Source: Pseudomonadota bacterium
GTDB taxonomy: Bacteria; Pseudomonadota; Gammaproteobacteria; Burkholderiales; Thiobacillaceae
NCBI GenBank assembly: GCA_021849595.1
Contig: JAJZSR010000002.1
Span: 1 to 45,548 of the forward strand
DNA: 45,548 nt
Direction of reading: 5' to 3'
Below the pieces are notes generated by a model, which saw only the letters and a program-made list of their open reading frames with translations, searched no databases and was not told where the DNA came from. Positions 33,700 to 45,539 of the stretch are shown here, in pieces; position 1 is the first letter of the stretch, and every line of letters begins with the position of its first letter. Made by a program: the position numbers and the translations under genes.

Positions 33700-33829
33700 G
33701 GCGATGCGGTGAAAAACCCAGCATTTTACCCGCGCACGGGGACAAGCCGCCGACCCTGCAAGGCCCGATCAAGCAGTCTGATAAAATGGCCGTTACTTAA
33801 GCCATCCTTTTTATTTACCGAACCCAGGC

Positions 33830-35125
33830 ATGCAAGGCCACCGCCACTCTCTGTTCGCCGGCATCCGGCCCAAGACCCGCTGGCTGCTGGCCGTATCCGC
33901 ACTGCCCCTGTTCGGCATGGTTGCCGCCTTCGGCGTAGCCCCCGATACCGACACCCGGCCCGTCCCCGCGCGTACGCTGGTGCAAAGCCTCACCCCCGCG
34001 CTGCCCGCGGCACCCGCCGAACAGACGTATTACCGCATCGACGAACTGGCGCGCGGCGACACCGTTGGCGATGTTCTGCGCCGCATGGGTGTGGACGATG
34101 CCGACATCCAAGCGCTGGTTGCCACGCCCGGCGTGGTCGGCGCCGGCCTCACGCGCCTACGCGCCGGGCAGCGCCTGGAGGGGCGCGTGGGCGACGACGG
34201 CAGCCTGCAGACCCTGGCGTTCGGCGCGCGCGGCCACGAAGTGCGCGTGCGGCGGGTGGGCGACGGCTTTGCCCTGGACACCCAACCGGTGGCCGTGGAA
34301 TATCAGGTGCTGATGCGCTCCGGCCGTGTCCGAGACTCCCTGTACGACGCGCTGGACGCCGCCCAGGTGCCCGAGGGCGTGGCGGAAAAAATGCTGGATT
34401 TATTCTCGGGCGATCTCGATTTCCGCCGTGACCTGCGGCCGGACGATCACTTTTCCGTGGTTTACCGCATGCGCTATCGGGACGGCGAAGCGGTGGGGGA
34501 ACCGCAGATTCTGGCCGCCGAATTCGTCAACCGCGGCCGCGCCTACCGCGCCGTGCTGTACCGCAATGCGCAGGGGCGGGAGGAATACTACACGCCCGAC
34601 GGCCAGCCGCTGAAAAAAGCCTTCCTCAAATCGCCCCTGGACAATTCGCGCATCACCTCCGGCTTCACCCTGGCGCGCTACCATCCCCTGCTGCACACCA
34701 TGCGCGCGCATAAGGGGATCGACTACGCAGCACCCATCGGCGCACGCGTGAAAACCGTAGCCGACGGCAGGGTGAGCTTCGCCGGCTGGCAAAACGGCTA
34801 CGGCCGCCTCGTGGTCGTCCAGCATGCCGGACTCTACAGCAGCGCCTATGGTCACCTGGCGGGCTTCGGCCCCGGCATACGCAAAGGCAGCCGCGTGACG
34901 CAGGGCCAGGTCATCGGCTACGTGGGTCAAAGCGGTCTGGCCACCGGGCCGCATCTGCACTATGAGTTCCGCATCGCCGGGGTGCAGAAGAACCCTCTGG
35001 CCCTCAATCTGCCCTCCGCCCGCACCCTGGCCGGCGCCGAGCGGGTACGCTTCCTGACCGCCAGCCGGATCTGGACCGCGCGCCTGGACCTGTTGCGCGG
35101 CACCCGCATCGCCGCCCTCGATTGA
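33830..35125 (+). CDS. M23-family peptidoglycan endopeptidase (MepM-like)
   Basis: A 431-residue envelope protein. An N-terminal membrane anchor covers about residues 17-37. LysM/OapA-like regions follow, and a C-terminal LytM domain has zinc ligands His294 and Asp298 (HKGIDYAAP) and His375-x-His377 (GPHLHYEF). Such enzymes cut peptide crosslinks in peptidoglycan. The stop overlaps the anmK start in a TTGA, linking wall cleavage with recycling of the released anhydro-muropeptide sugar. Confidence 0.93.
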   Translation: MQGHRHSLFAGIRPKTRWLLAVSALPLFGMVAAFGVAPDTDTRPVPARTLVQSLTPALPAAPAEQTYYRIDELARGDTVGDVLRRMGVDDADIQALVATPGVVGAGLTRLRAGQRLEGRVGDDGSLQTLAFGARGHEVRVRRVGDGFALDTQPVAVEYQVLMRSGRVRDSLYDALDAAQVPEGVAEKMLDLFSGDLDFRRDLRPDDHFSVVYRMRYRDGEAVGEPQILAAEFVNRGRAYRAVLYRNAQGREEYYTPDGQPLKKAFLKSPLDNSRITSGFTLARYHPLLHTMRAHKGIDYAAPIGARVKTVADGRVSFAGWQNGYGRLVVVQHAGLYSSAYGHLAGFGPGIRKGSRVTQGQVIGYVGQSGLATGPHLHYEFRIAGVQKNPLALNLPSARTLAGAERVRFLTASRIWTARLDLLRGTRIAALD

Positions 35126-36234
35126 ACCTCCCTGACGCCGCCACCGGCTACTACATCGGCCTCATGTCCGGCACCAGCCTGGACGGGGTGGATGCGGTGC
35201 TGGCCGCGTTCGGGCCCGATGCGGCCCTGCCCCGTCTGGCGGCCAGCCACTACCTCGCCTACACGGACGAGTTGCGCGAGCGCTTGCTGGCATTGAACGC
35301 CAGCGGCGCCGACGAGTTGCATCGCGCTGCCATGCTGGGCAACGATCTCGCCCGTCTGTACGGCCGGGCTGTCCAGGAACTGCTGCACAAGGCGGGCGCG
35401 CAAGCCGCCCAGGTCCGCGCCATAGGCAACCACGGCCAAACGGTGCGCCACCGCCCGGAACAGGGCTATACGCTGCAGATGGGCAATCATGCCCTCTTGG
35501 CCGAATTGACCGGCATCGACGTAGTGGGCGACTTTCGCAGCCGCGATATCGCCGCGGGCGGCCAGGGCGCGCCCCTGGTCCCGGCCTTTCACGCCCTGCT
35601 GGGCGACAGCCAGAAAAAGCGCGTGGTGGCCAACATCGGCGGCATCGCCAATCTGACGCGCCTGCATCCGGGGCTGCCGGTCATCGGCTTCGACAGCGGC
35701 CCGGGCAACCTGCTCATGGATGCCCATATTCGGCGTGCGCGCGACCTGCCTTATGACGCCGACGGCGCCTGGGCGGCCGGCGGCCAAATCCTGCCCGCCC
35801 TGCTGGAGAAGCTGCTGGCAGACCCATATCTGCAAAAAGCGCCGCCCAAAAGCGTGGGGCGCGAGGAATTCAACCTCGATATCCTCGACCACAACCTGAC
35901 GCCAGATATGGCTGCCGCGGACATTCAGACCACGCTGCTGGAATTCACCGCCGTGAGCCTGGCCGACGCCATCCGCCGCCATTGCCCGGGCAGCGAGGAA
36001 ATCTATGTCTGCGGCGGCGGCGCGCACAATTCGGCGCTGCTGGCGCGCCTGAGCGCGCTGGTGCATCCCGCACGCGTGACCGGCAGTGGCGCACTGGGGA
36101 TAGACCCCGACTGGATGGAGGCCCTGGCATTCGCCTGGCTGGCGCGCCAGACGCTTTTACGCCTGCCGGGCAACCTGCCGGAAGTGACGGGCGCGCGCGG
36201 CCCGCGCGTTCTGGGCGCGATCTATCCGGCCTGA
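35122..36234 (+). CDS. anmK: AnmK, anhydro-N-acetylmuramic acid kinase
   Basis: AnmK phosphorylates and opens anhydro-MurNAc for cell-wall recycling. The 370-residue protein has the nucleotide-binding YYIGLMSGTSLDGVDAV at its N-terminus, the IGNHGQTVRH segment and the NIGGIANLT motif. The TTG start at 35122 overlaps the upstream stop in a TTGA. Its tail overlaps the DUF721 gene on the other strand by 13 bases. Confidence 0.95.
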   Translation: MNLPDAATGYYIGLMSGTSLDGVDAVLAAFGPDAALPRLAASHYLAYTDELRERLLALNASGADELHRAAMLGNDLARLYGRAVQELLHKAGAQAAQVRAIGNHGQTVRHRPEQGYTLQMGNHALLAELTGIDVVGDFRSRDIAAGGQGAPLVPAFHALLGDSQKKRVVANIGGIANLTRLHPGLPVIGFDSGPGNLLMDAHIRRARDLPYDADGAWAAGGQILPALLEKLLADPYLQKAPPKSVGREEFNLDILDHNLTPDMAAADIQTTLLEFTAVSLADAIRRHCPGSEEIYVCGGGAHNSALLARLSALVHPARVTGSGALGIDPDWMEALAFAWLARQTLLRLPGNLPEVTGARGPRVLGAIYPA

Positions 36235-36662
36235 GTCGGCCCTTTGCGATGGCGCTGAACCATGCGCTGCAAAGCCGCCCGCAGGGGGCCGTCGTCCAGG
36301 CGTTGCGAGGCCTGTTCGAGTTCCCCGAGGGCCCTGTCCGACAGGGGCCGGCGCGCTACCTTGACCGGCCGGGCGAGCTGCAGATGGGGCACGACCCGCA
36401 CGCGCAGGTCCTGGACATCGCCGGCTTCGGCCAGGGTCTTTATTAGTCGCGGCGCCAATTGGCGCAGGCGGCTGGCCGCGGCACCGCTACCGCAAGCGAG
36501 CATGAGCATGCCGTCGCGCCAGCCGGCCACAACGACAGCGCCGCGCAATTCCCCCGGCAGCGCGCAATCCACCGCCGCCTGCCAGACCAGCAGGCGGCGC
36601 GCCCCCGCCCATAGGGGGTCACGCATCTCACCCAGCCAACGGTGCAACGAGATCGGTTTCAA
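36222..36662 (-). CDS. DUF721/DciA-like protein
   Basis: A 146-residue protein of the DUF721 family. DciA members of this family load the DnaB helicase in bacteria that lack DnaC. The core WQAAVDCALPGELRGAVVV and LMLACGSGAAASRLRQLAP fits the KH-like domain. TTG 36662, preceded by GGGGA, is the most likely start; a TTG at 36647 and an ATG at 36626 are alternatives. The assignment to DciA rests on family similarity and short length only. Confidence 0.75.
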   Translation of the reverse strand: MKPISLHRWLGEMRDPLWAGARRLLVWQAAVDCALPGELRGAVVVAGWRDGMLMLACGSGAAASRLRQLAPRLIKTLAEAGDVQDLRVRVVPHLQLARPVKVARRPLSDRALGELEQASQRLDDGPLRAALQRMVQRHRKGPTQAG

Positions 36663-36765
36663 AACTGAACTATCCCCGTAAAACGCTCAAGCGCGCAGCG
36701 GTGGCGCCGTAAAATGGCTGGACGGCGCGAAGTTCCCGCCGCCGACAACGATACAGGGATTTATC

Positions 36766-39700
36766 ATGAGTGCGAATGCGTCGGGTGCCGACAAACGCCA
36801 GCAAATCCGCTTTGCCGTCATCCATCCGGCGATGCTGCTGCTGGACGGCCGGGAGCGGGTCGCAGGCGAGATTCGGGACTTCTGCATGGGAGGCGTCTTT
36901 TTCCGCTTCACCCCGCCCGCCCCGCCGCAGGACTTCTGGTTGAACCTGAAAAACCCCTTGACGCAAATCCAGTTCGAGGCGCCCGGAAAGGGCGGCAACC
37001 GCAGCTTCAGCCTGGCCACCCGCCTGGTCCGCGTCAACGACCTGGGCGCCGGCCTGGTGTTTTCCGAGCCGCCCTTCGAGGCCTTGCGGGCGTTGCAGAA
37101 AATCTCCGTGCGCGCCCGCTTGCAGAAATTCTCCGCGCGCATCTACGGCGAAGACGGCGCCCGCCTGCGCGAAGAGGCCAAAAGCCTATTGCTCGACATT
37201 CTGGAGCGCAGCACGCAGGAGTGGCTCGCGGCAGCGGCGGAAAAATTGCAACTGGAAGCCGCCCGCGCGCCCGGCATGGACGAATATCGCGGCCTGCTCG
37301 CGGCCCAGGAGGAAGTGAAGCTATCCGGAAAAGCGACGGTGACGGACTTTGTGGCGCGAGTGGAAGCGGGCTTCACCCGGCCCAGGGCCGCAGAAACCAC
37401 CTCCCCCTGGGTGGACTCGTCCTTCGCCCTGGTGGAAAAGGAAGAATTCGAGGACTGGCTGTCCGTTGCCGGAGAAGCCAACCGCATCGTCGAAAACCTG
37501 GCCGAAACCTGGTACCGGGTCGATCGCGGCCTGGAGGCCGTGTACGGCTTCGCCCAGCAGGGACGCGAAAACCCCTTCGCCGCCGCGCCCCTGCTGGACG
37601 CTTTCCGCCACGCCTGTCAGGAACTGAAAGTCAGCCCGCGCGCGCGCCAAGTTCTCTACAAGGCCTACAGCGAGGCCGTCGGCCCGCACCTGGAAGTGCT
37701 CTACGGGCGGCTGGCCGAGATTCTGCCCGCCCCGGCGGAAGCCCCGCAGACGACACCGGAACCCGCCGAGGCGCACGCGCCGGACGCCTCCGCGCCTCCA
37801 GAAACCACCGGCGGGAACCAGCCCGCCGCCGCCCTGCCTACGACCGGCGAACCCGCCCGAAGCGCAGCCGCCTCCCCACCCCAAGGGCCGGGCGCTTTCA
37901 GCCGCATGGCAAACGCCTTGTTCGATTTGTTCCGCAGGTTTCCGGGCAGCGCATCGGCACCGCCGGCTCCTGCCCTGGGCGGCAGCGCAGGCAGCGGCCA
38001 GCCCGGCGCACCCTTGCAGGCGGGCCCGGCACTGGCGCAAAAATGGCGTGAACGCCTGACCCGCACGCCCGATCCCGTGCTGGCCGAGAAGCTCGGAGCC
38101 GCGCAGAGCGACCCCAAGGCACAGCAAAGCCTCAATGTTTTCGGTAGCCTGCTGGACGCCATCCACAGCGAAAAATCCCTGGCCGCCGGTGCGCGCCCCT
38201 ATCTCGATCGCTTGGAAGGGCCGCTGTTGCGCATGGCCATGACCGATCCGCGCTATCTCAATTCGCCCGGACATGCCGCCCACCGCGTGGTCAACGCGCT
38301 CGACCGCCTCACCTTGGTGGCAAGCGACGACGGCCGCATCACCGACGAGCAATTGCTCAAGATCATCAACCGCTGGACCCAGCGCATCGAGGCCGAATCC
38401 GCCAGGAACCCGGCGGTTTTCGAAGAAGCGCGCATGCAACTGGAAAAAGTGCTCAAGCCGCTGCTCAAGGCGCGCAGCCTGCGCATCACGCGCCTGCTGG
38501 AAGTCTGCGAGGCGCGCCAGCACATGGAAAAAATCCGCCGCGACGTGGAACGGCGGCTTTTCGAGCGCCTGGGCACCGATCCCGTTCCGAAGCTCATCCT
38601 GGAGCTGATCGACGGCGGCTGGCAGGCCTATCTTTTGCGCCTGACCCTGCGTCAGGGCGAAGGCGCGGAAGAAACCCTGCACGCCTGGGAAGTGCTCGAC
38701 CGGTTGCTGGCCTTGGCCGGTGGCACCGCCTTGCCGCGACGCGAGGCGCGCAGCCTACTCGAATATGTGGAAACGCGCCTGGCACTCGTCAACCCCGATG
38801 TCCGGGAACGCGATCAGCTCGCCGACGCCCTGGCCGGCTGGCTGCTCGGTCATGCCCCCGAGCCTGAGCGCGCCAGCTACCGCATGCGTGCGGACGACGC
38901 CGGCCTGCTGCCGCCGGGCGAAAGCGCGCTCGCGCAATTGGGCCGGGTGCAGTTGGGAGACTGGTATCAATTCGAGGGCAGCCCCCTGCCCCTGCAACTG
39001 GTCTGGCTGGGCGAAGACCCCGCCCTTTACGTCTTCGCCAACTACCGGGGCATCCGCAAGCTGGAATGGAAGGCTCACGAACTGGCGGAACGCCTCGAAT
39101 CGGGCCAGGCGCGCCGCTGCGAAAACCTGGATCAGCCGCTCATGGACCGTTCCTTCAGCGCCATGATCGAACACCTGCACCGCTATCTGCTGCAGCAAAC
39201 CAGCCACGACGCGGAAACCGGGCTCATGGACCGCAAATCCTTTCAGCGCGAGTTGCGCCGCGGTCGCCATCTCACGCCCGCCAAGGCGGACCAGGGCCAG
39301 GCGGTGGCGGTGCTGGACGTGGAGGATTTGCGCCTGCTCAAGGACGGCGCCGCACCCGCGGACTATCAGGAACAGATCAAGGCGCTGGTCGAGCTGCTCG
39401 CCAAAAATCTGCCGCCCGAAACCCCGCTGTGCCGCTTCGGCGAATACAGCTTCGCCCTGCACCTGGCCCGCATCAGCCAGGACAGCCTGCGCCTGCTCCT
39501 GGAACGGCTCATTCATCAAGTCAACCAGGTCACCTTCCGGCGCGGCGAGACGCCCCTGTCGTTGACCATCAATGCCGGCGCCGTGTGGTACCGCGAAGGC
39601 TTTCGCGCCGAAGAGCTGCTGCATCGGGCCGATGCCGCCTGTGTGGCCGCCAAGCACGAAGGCCGCAACCGCATGGTATTCGAGCAGGATGCCGGCGAGG

Positions 39701-40488
39701 AAAGCGATGCCCACGCCGAACTCTCGCATTGGGCAGCCCGGCTCAATGACTTGACGGCCTCTGATCGGCTGAGCGTCGTTTGCCAGCCCGTGCTGCAAAC
39801 GGGCAACGTGTTCGCGGCACCGGTGTTCTACGAAGTGCTGCTGAACCTGCACGACGCCGACGGCGATGGGATTTCCACCCAGGATTTCATCGACGCGGTC
39901 GAGCGGCTGCATCGCATGGCGGAACTGGACCGCTGGATGGTCGCCCATATCTTCGCCTGGCTGCGCGCCCATCCGGAGGCCTTCGGCCATGTCGGCGGGC
40001 TGTCCATCAATATGTCGGCGCAGTCCATCAACAGCGGCAGCTTTCTTGATTTTCTGGTGGAAGAACTGGAAACCGGCGGCTTCGCCGCGAACAAGATCGT
40101 GTTCGAGATCACCGAAGGCGCCGCCTTCGACAACTACAGCCAGGCCGAGCGCTTCATCCGTCAGGTGCGGCGCTACGGCTGCAGTTTCGCCCTGGACGAT
40201 TTCGGCACAGGCTTTTCGCAATACGCACATTTGCGCAACCTGACCGTCGATTACCTGAAGATCGACGGCGCCTTCATCCGCGAGCTGGACAAGAGCGAAG
40301 TGGATCAGGCCCTGGTCAGCTCCATGAAGGAAACCGCCGCCTTCCTGGGTGTCAAAACCGTGGCGGAATTCGTGGAAAACCGCGCCGTGCTCGACAAGCT
40401 CAGGGAACTGGGGGTCGATTATGTGCAGGGCTTCCACTTCGGCCGCCCGCTGCCCCTCGAAACCCTGCTGAGCCCCGCCGCCGCCTGA
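36766..40488 (+). CDS. PilZ-DUF1631-degenerate GGDEF-EAL protein
   Basis: This 1240-residue cytoplasmic protein is a probable c-di-GMP effector and phosphodiesterase. An N-terminal PilZ domain has R11-x3-R15 and D38-x-C40-x-x-G43, where cysteine replaces the usual serine. A long helical DUF1631 region follows, with a proline- and alanine-rich linker at about 325-385. The GGDEF domain (about 820-990) reads GEYSF at 892-896, so it is unlikely to make c-di-GMP. The EAL domain keeps its signature as EVL (1023-1025), with INMSAQS, EITEGA, DDFGTGFS (Asp1144, Asp1145), LKIDG, AEFVE (Glu1201, Glu1204) and QGFHFGRPL, so it should be active. ATG 36766 has AGGGA seven bases upstream. Confidence 0.9.
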   Translation: MSANASGADKRQQIRFAVIHPAMLLLDGRERVAGEIRDFCMGGVFFRFTPPAPPQDFWLNLKNPLTQIQFEAPGKGGNRSFSLATRLVRVNDLGAGLVFSEPPFEALRALQKISVRARLQKFSARIYGEDGARLREEAKSLLLDILERSTQEWLAAAAEKLQLEAARAPGMDEYRGLLAAQEEVKLSGKATVTDFVARVEAGFTRPRAAETTSPWVDSSFALVEKEEFEDWLSVAGEANRIVENLAETWYRVDRGLEAVYGFAQQGRENPFAAAPLLDAFRHACQELKVSPRARQVLYKAYSEAVGPHLEVLYGRLAEILPAPAEAPQTTPEPAEAHAPDASAPPETTGGNQPAAALPTTGEPARSAAASPPQGPGAFSRMANALFDLFRRFPGSASAPPAPALGGSAGSGQPGAPLQAGPALAQKWRERLTRTPDPVLAEKLGAAQSDPKAQQSLNVFGSLLDAIHSEKSLAAGARPYLDRLEGPLLRMAMTDPRYLNSPGHAAHRVVNALDRLTLVASDDGRITDEQLLKIINRWTQRIEAESARNPAVFEEARMQLEKVLKPLLKARSLRITRLLEVCEARQHMEKIRRDVERRLFERLGTDPVPKLILELIDGGWQAYLLRLTLRQGEGAEETLHAWEVLDRLLALAGGTALPRREARSLLEYVETRLALVNPDVRERDQLADALAGWLLGHAPEPERASYRMRADDAGLLPPGESALAQLGRVQLGDWYQFEGSPLPLQLVWLGEDPALYVFANYRGIRKLEWKAHELAERLESGQARRCENLDQPLMDRSFSAMIEHLHRYLLQQTSHDAETGLMDRKSFQRELRRGRHLTPAKADQGQAVAVLDVEDLRLLKDGAAPADYQEQIKALVELLAKNLPPETPLCRFGEYSFALHLARISQDSLRLLLERLIHQVNQVTFRRGETPLSLTINAGAVWYREGFRAEELLHRADAACVAAKHEGRNRMVFEQDAGEESDAHAELSHWAARLNDLTASDRLSVVCQPVLQTGNVFAAPVFYEVLLNLHDADGDGISTQDFIDAVERLHRMAELDRWMVAHIFAWLRAHPEAFGHVGGLSINMSAQSINSGSFLDFLVEELETGGFAANKIVFEITEGAAFDNYSQAERFIRQVRRYGCSFALDDFGTGFSQYAHLRNLTVDYLKIDGAFIRELDKSEVDQALVSSMKETAAFLGVKTVAEFVENRAVLDKLRELGVDYVQGFHFGRPLPLETLLSPAAA

Positions 40489-40529
40489 AAGCGCCACGCC
40501 GGGGGCGCAAAAAGGCCGCCTCGGCCGTA

Positions 40530-40538
40530 TGCTAATAT
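40530..40538 (+). promoter_or_regulatory. Possible extended -10 promoter of secA
   Basis: TGCTAATAT is an extended -10 type element in the 115-base gap between the c-di-GMP gene and secA. It follows a short GGCCG-CCT-CGGCC hairpin (40514-40526) that could weakly end the upstream transcript. There is no good -35 element, as is usual for extended -10 promoters. Confidence 0.4.
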
Positions 40539-40603
40539 GTTTGTTTTTCGGGTCCGCTCGTCGTCCAGCCGGGCGGGCACTCGCCTTCCAGTGACCTGTC
40601 CCC

Positions 40604-43336
40604 ATGCTGCAGACCCTGCTCAAGAAAGTCATCGGTAGCCGCAACGACCGGCTCATCAAACAGTATCGGCAGAAAGTTCAAGCCATCAACGCACTGGAAG
40701 CCGGCACGCAGCAGCTTTCGGACGAAGCGCTCAGGGCCAAGACCGAGGAATTCCGCGCGCGCCATCAGAAAGGCGAAGCCCTGGATGCCCTCCTCCCGGA
40801 AGCCTTCGCCGTCGTGCGGGAAGCCGGCCGCCGGGCGATGGGCATGCGCCACCACGACGTGCAGCTCATCGGCGGCATGGTGCTGCATGACGGCAAGATC
40901 GCGGAAATGCGCACCGGCGAAGGCAAGACCCTGGTGGCGACGCTGCCTGCCTATCTCAACTCGCTGGCGGGCAAGGGCGTGCACGTGGTCACGGTGAACG
41001 ACTACCTGGCCAGCCGCGACGCCGAATGGATGGGGCACATCTATCGCTTTCTGGGATTGACGGTGGGCGTGAACCTGTCGCAGATGCCCCACGGTGAAAA
41101 GCAGGCTGCCTATGCCGCGGACATCACCTATGGCACCAACAACGAATTCGGCTTCGATTACCTGCGCGACAACATGGTGTTCCAGCCGAGCGAAAAGGTG
41201 CAGCGCAGCCTGTCCTATGCCATCGTCGACGAAGTCGACTCCATCCTCATCGACGAGGCACGCACGCCGCTCATCATTTCCGGCCACGCCGAGGACAGCA
41301 CCGAACTGTACCAGCAGGTGGATGGCATCCCGGCCCGGCTCACCCGTCAGGAAAAAGAAGACGGCGAAGGCGACTACTGGGTCGACGAAAAAGCCCACCA
41401 GGTGCTGATTTCGGAAACCGGCCATGAAAAAATCGAGGCCGCACTCACCGAGATGGGCTTGCTGGCCGAGGGCTCCAGCCTCTACGACGCGGCCAACATC
41501 CGTCTCATGCACCATATCAATGCCGCGCTGCGCGCCCACGCGGTCTATCACCGCGATCAGCATTATGTCGTGCAAAACGGCGAGGTAATCATCGTCGACG
41601 AATTCACCGGGCGGCTCATGGCCGGCCGGCGCTGGTCCGAAGGCCTGCATCAGGCCGTGGAAGCCAAAGAGCGGGTGGAAATCCAAAAGGAGAACCAGAC
41701 GCTGGCCTCCATTACCTTCCAGAATTACTTCCGCATGTACGAGAAGCTTTCCGGCATGACCGGCACGGCGGACACGGAGGCCTACGAATTCCAGCAGATC
41801 TACGGGCTGGAAACCGTGGTGATCCCCACTAACAAGCCCATGATCCGCAAGGACGAGCATGACCAGGTATACCGCACCCTCAAGGAAAAATACCAGGCGG
41901 TCATCAAGGATATCCGCGACTGCCGCGACCGCGGCCAGCCGGTGCTGGTGGGCACCACTTCCATCGAGATCAACGAGTATCTATCCCAGTTGCTGACCCA
42001 GGAGAAGCTGCCGCACCAGGTGCTCAACGCCAAGCAGCACGCGAGCGAAGCGCAAGTGGTCACGCAGGCCGGCAAGCCCGGCGCCATCACCATCGCCACC
42101 AATATGGCGGGGCGCGGCACGGACATCGTGTTGGGCGGCAACATCTCCAAGGAACTGGACGCGATAGACGCCGACGAGGCACTGAGCGAGGCCGACAAGG
42201 CAAGCGGCAAGGAAGCACTGAAAGCCGGTTGGCAGCAGTTGCACGACCAGGTATTGGCCGCCGGCGGGCTGCACATCATCGGCACCGAGCGCCATGAATC
42301 CCGCCGCGTGGACAACCAACTGCGAGGCCGCTCAGGCCGCCAGGGCGACCCCGGCTCCTCGCGTTTTTATCTATGCCTGGAAGATCCCCTGCTGCGCATA
42401 TTCGCGTCCGACCGCGTGGCCGCCATCATGGATCGGCTGAAAATGCCCGAGGGCGAAGCCATCGAGCATCCCTGGGTCACGCGCGCCATCGAAAATGCCC
42501 AACGCAAGGTGGAAGCGCGCAACTTCGATATCCGCAAGCAGCTTCTGGAATACGACGACGTCGCCAACGACCAGCGCAAGGTCATCTATGCCCAGCGCAA
42601 CGAGCTTTTGGCCAGCGTCGACGTGGCGGAAACCATCGCCGCCATGCGCGCCGACGTCGTCAACGGCCTCATCGACCAATACCTACCGCCCGGCTCGATG
42701 GAGGAACAATGGGATGTAGCCGGGGCCGAAAAAGCCCTGCTGGGGGAATTGAACCTCGATGTGCCTCTGGCACGCTGGCTGGAGGAAGACAAATCCCTGG
42801 ACGAGCAAGGATTGCGCCGCAAAGCGGTGGAGGCCGGCGACACCGCAGCCCAAGTGCGCGACGAACAGGCCGGCGCCGAGGTCATGCGCCAGTTCGAGCG
42901 CGCCGTCATGCTGCAAAGCCTGGACACCCATTGGCGCGAGCACCTCGCTGCGCTGGACCAGCTGCGGCAAGGCATCCATCTGCGCGGCTATGCGCAGAAA
43001 AACCCCAAGCAGGAGTACAAGCGCGAGGCCTTCGAGCTGTTTTCAGCCATGCTGGATGCCATCAAGTTCGAGGTGACCCGCGTCGTGTCCACGGTGCAAG
43101 TGAAGGGCGCGGAGGACGTGGCGCAAGTGGAAAGCGAGCGCGAAACCCTCGCGGATGTGCAGTTCCAACACGCCGAGTATGCGCAAGAAACCTTGCCCAC
43201 TGAGCCTGTACCGCCGGAACCCCCCCCCGCCGCTAGCCAGCCTTATCACCGCGATTTCCCCAAGGTCGGGCGCAACGACCCCTGCCCCTGCGGCTCCGGC
43301 AAGAAATACAAGCACTGCCACGGCCAACTGACCTGA
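40604..43336 (+). CDS. secA: SecA, preprotein translocase ATPase
   Basis: SecA drives protein export through SecYEG. The 910-residue protein has Walker A MRTGEGKT at 102-109, the same numbering as in E. coli. The DEAD-like Walker B is in [13 protein letters not shown], the second nucleotide fold includes [11 protein letters not shown], and a C-terminal zinc-binding tail has Cys894, Cys896, Cys905 and His906 ([14 protein letters not shown]). A proline-rich linker precedes the tail. Confidence 0.98.
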   Translation: MLQTLLKKVIGSRNDRLIKQYRQKVQAINALEAGTQQLSDEALRAKTEEFRARHQKGEALDALLPEAFAVVREAGRRAMGMRHHDVQLIGGMVLHDGKIAEMRTGEGKTLVATLPAYLNSLAGKGVHVVTVNDYLASRDAEWMGHIYRFLGLTVGVNLSQMPHGEKQAAYAADITYGTNNEFGFDYLRDNMVFQPSEKVQRSLSYAIVDEVDSILIDEARTPLIISGHAEDSTELYQQVDGIPARLTRQEKEDGEGDYWVDEKAHQVLISETGHEKIEAALTEMGLLAEGSSLYDAANIRLMHHINAALRAHAVYHRDQHYVVQNGEVIIVDEFTGRLMAGRRWSEGLHQAVEAKERVEIQKENQTLASITFQNYFRMYEKLSGMTGTADTEAYEFQQIYGLETVVIPTNKPMIRKDEHDQVYRTLKEKYQAVIKDIRDCRDRGQPVLVGTTSIEINEYLSQLLTQEKLPHQVLNAKQHASEAQVVTQAGKPGAITIATNMAGRGTDIVLGGNISKELDAIDADEALSEADKASGKEALKAGWQQLHDQVLAAGGLHIIGTERHESRRVDNQLRGRSGRQGDPGSSRFYLCLEDPLLRIFASDRVAAIMDRLKMPEGEAIEHPWVTRAIENAQRKVEARNFDIRKQLLEYDDVANDQRKVIYAQRNELLASVDVAETIAAMRADVVNGLIDQYLPPGSMEEQWDVAGAEKALLGELNLDVPLARWLEEDKSLDEQGLRRKAVEAGDTAAQVRDEQAGAEVMRQFERAVMLQSLDTHWREHLAALDQLRQGIHLRGYAQKNPKQEYKREAFELFSAMLDAIKFEVTRVVSTVQVKGAEDVAQVESERETLADVQFQHAEYAQETLPTEPVPPEPPPAASQPYHRDFPKVGRNDPCPCGSGKKYKHCHGQLT

Positions 43337-43372
43337 AGGCCTCGCTCGGCCGCCGCTGGTAGAATTTTGCGC

Positions 43373-43819
43373 ATGTCCGAGTACAACGAAGACGCTTATC
43401 GCCAGGCGCGCAAGGATTACATCCCCACGCCCTGCCCCTTCGAGCGCGCCCTGCTGTCGCTCTGTGTCGGCTGCAGCCGAGCAAGAAAGCTGAACCTGGC
43501 AGAACGCGAAGCCATCGGCTGCGGCGATGCCGCAGTGCAGCCGCATTGCCGCGCGCTCTATCAGGCTCTGCACGACAATGCCCGCTTCGCCCTCAAGGTT
43601 CAGCAAGGCATGGCGTGGCCTTTCGGCAAGGAAATCCGCGCCCAGTGCGGTGGACTGCGCGGGCTCGCGGCGGTGATGGGCGGCGACGGCGGCTATGTGG
43701 ACGACGCCGCCGGCGTGGTGCTGGCTGCGCTCGATCGCCACGGCGAAATCGCCGCACTGCCCTACCCTGAAATCATGCGCGGCGTGGTGCATTACCAGCC
43801 GCGCCAGCGGCGCCGCTGA
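43373..43819 (+). CDS. Cysteine-rich conserved-looking protein of unknown function
   Basis: I do not recognise this 148-residue protein. Its N-terminal third carries Cys21, Cys31, Cys34, Cys50 and Cys59, with a CVGC motif (31-34). This suggests a bound metal or an iron-sulfur cluster. Residues 90-125 contain a glycine- and alanine-rich stretch (GGLRGLAAVMGGDGGYVDD). ATG 43373 is preferred over a TTG two codons earlier. It lies 36 bases after secA and before a strong terminator, so it may be cotranscribed with secA. Confidence 0.7.
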   Translation: MSEYNEDAYRQARKDYIPTPCPFERALLSLCVGCSRARKLNLAEREAIGCGDAAVQPHCRALYQALHDNARFALKVQQGMAWPFGKEIRAQCGGLRGLAAVMGGDGGYVDDAAGVVLAALDRHGEIAALPYPEIMRGVVHYQPRQRRR

Positions 43820-43855
43820 ATCACTGCGGCACTGGCGCGCTGCCACGCAGCCATA

Positions 43856-43883
43856 AAAAAGCCCCGCGAACGCGGGGCTTTTT
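43856..43883. terminator. Strong bidirectional terminator
   Basis: AAAAAGCCCCGCG and CGCGGGGCTTTTT form a long GC stem with a tight GAAC loop, flanked by A-runs on the left and T-runs on the right. It works in both directions: it ends the secA-side transcript on the plus strand and groEL on the minus strand, lying 36 bases after one stop and 49 bases after the other. Confidence 0.93.
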
Positions 43884-43932
43884 GTTGCCGGCCGCAGGAC
43901 TCTGCATGGTCGGCCGGGGAACGCGACCGGAC

Positions 43933-45539
<1,607 letters not shown>

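Noticed and set aside
37321-38682. 453-residue minus-strand open frame inside the PilZ-DUF1631 gene
   Set aside because: Long antisense frames are expected opposite GC-rich genes. This one has glutamine-, arginine- and glycine-rich low-complexity sequence and no motifs, while the plus-strand frame has clear domains.
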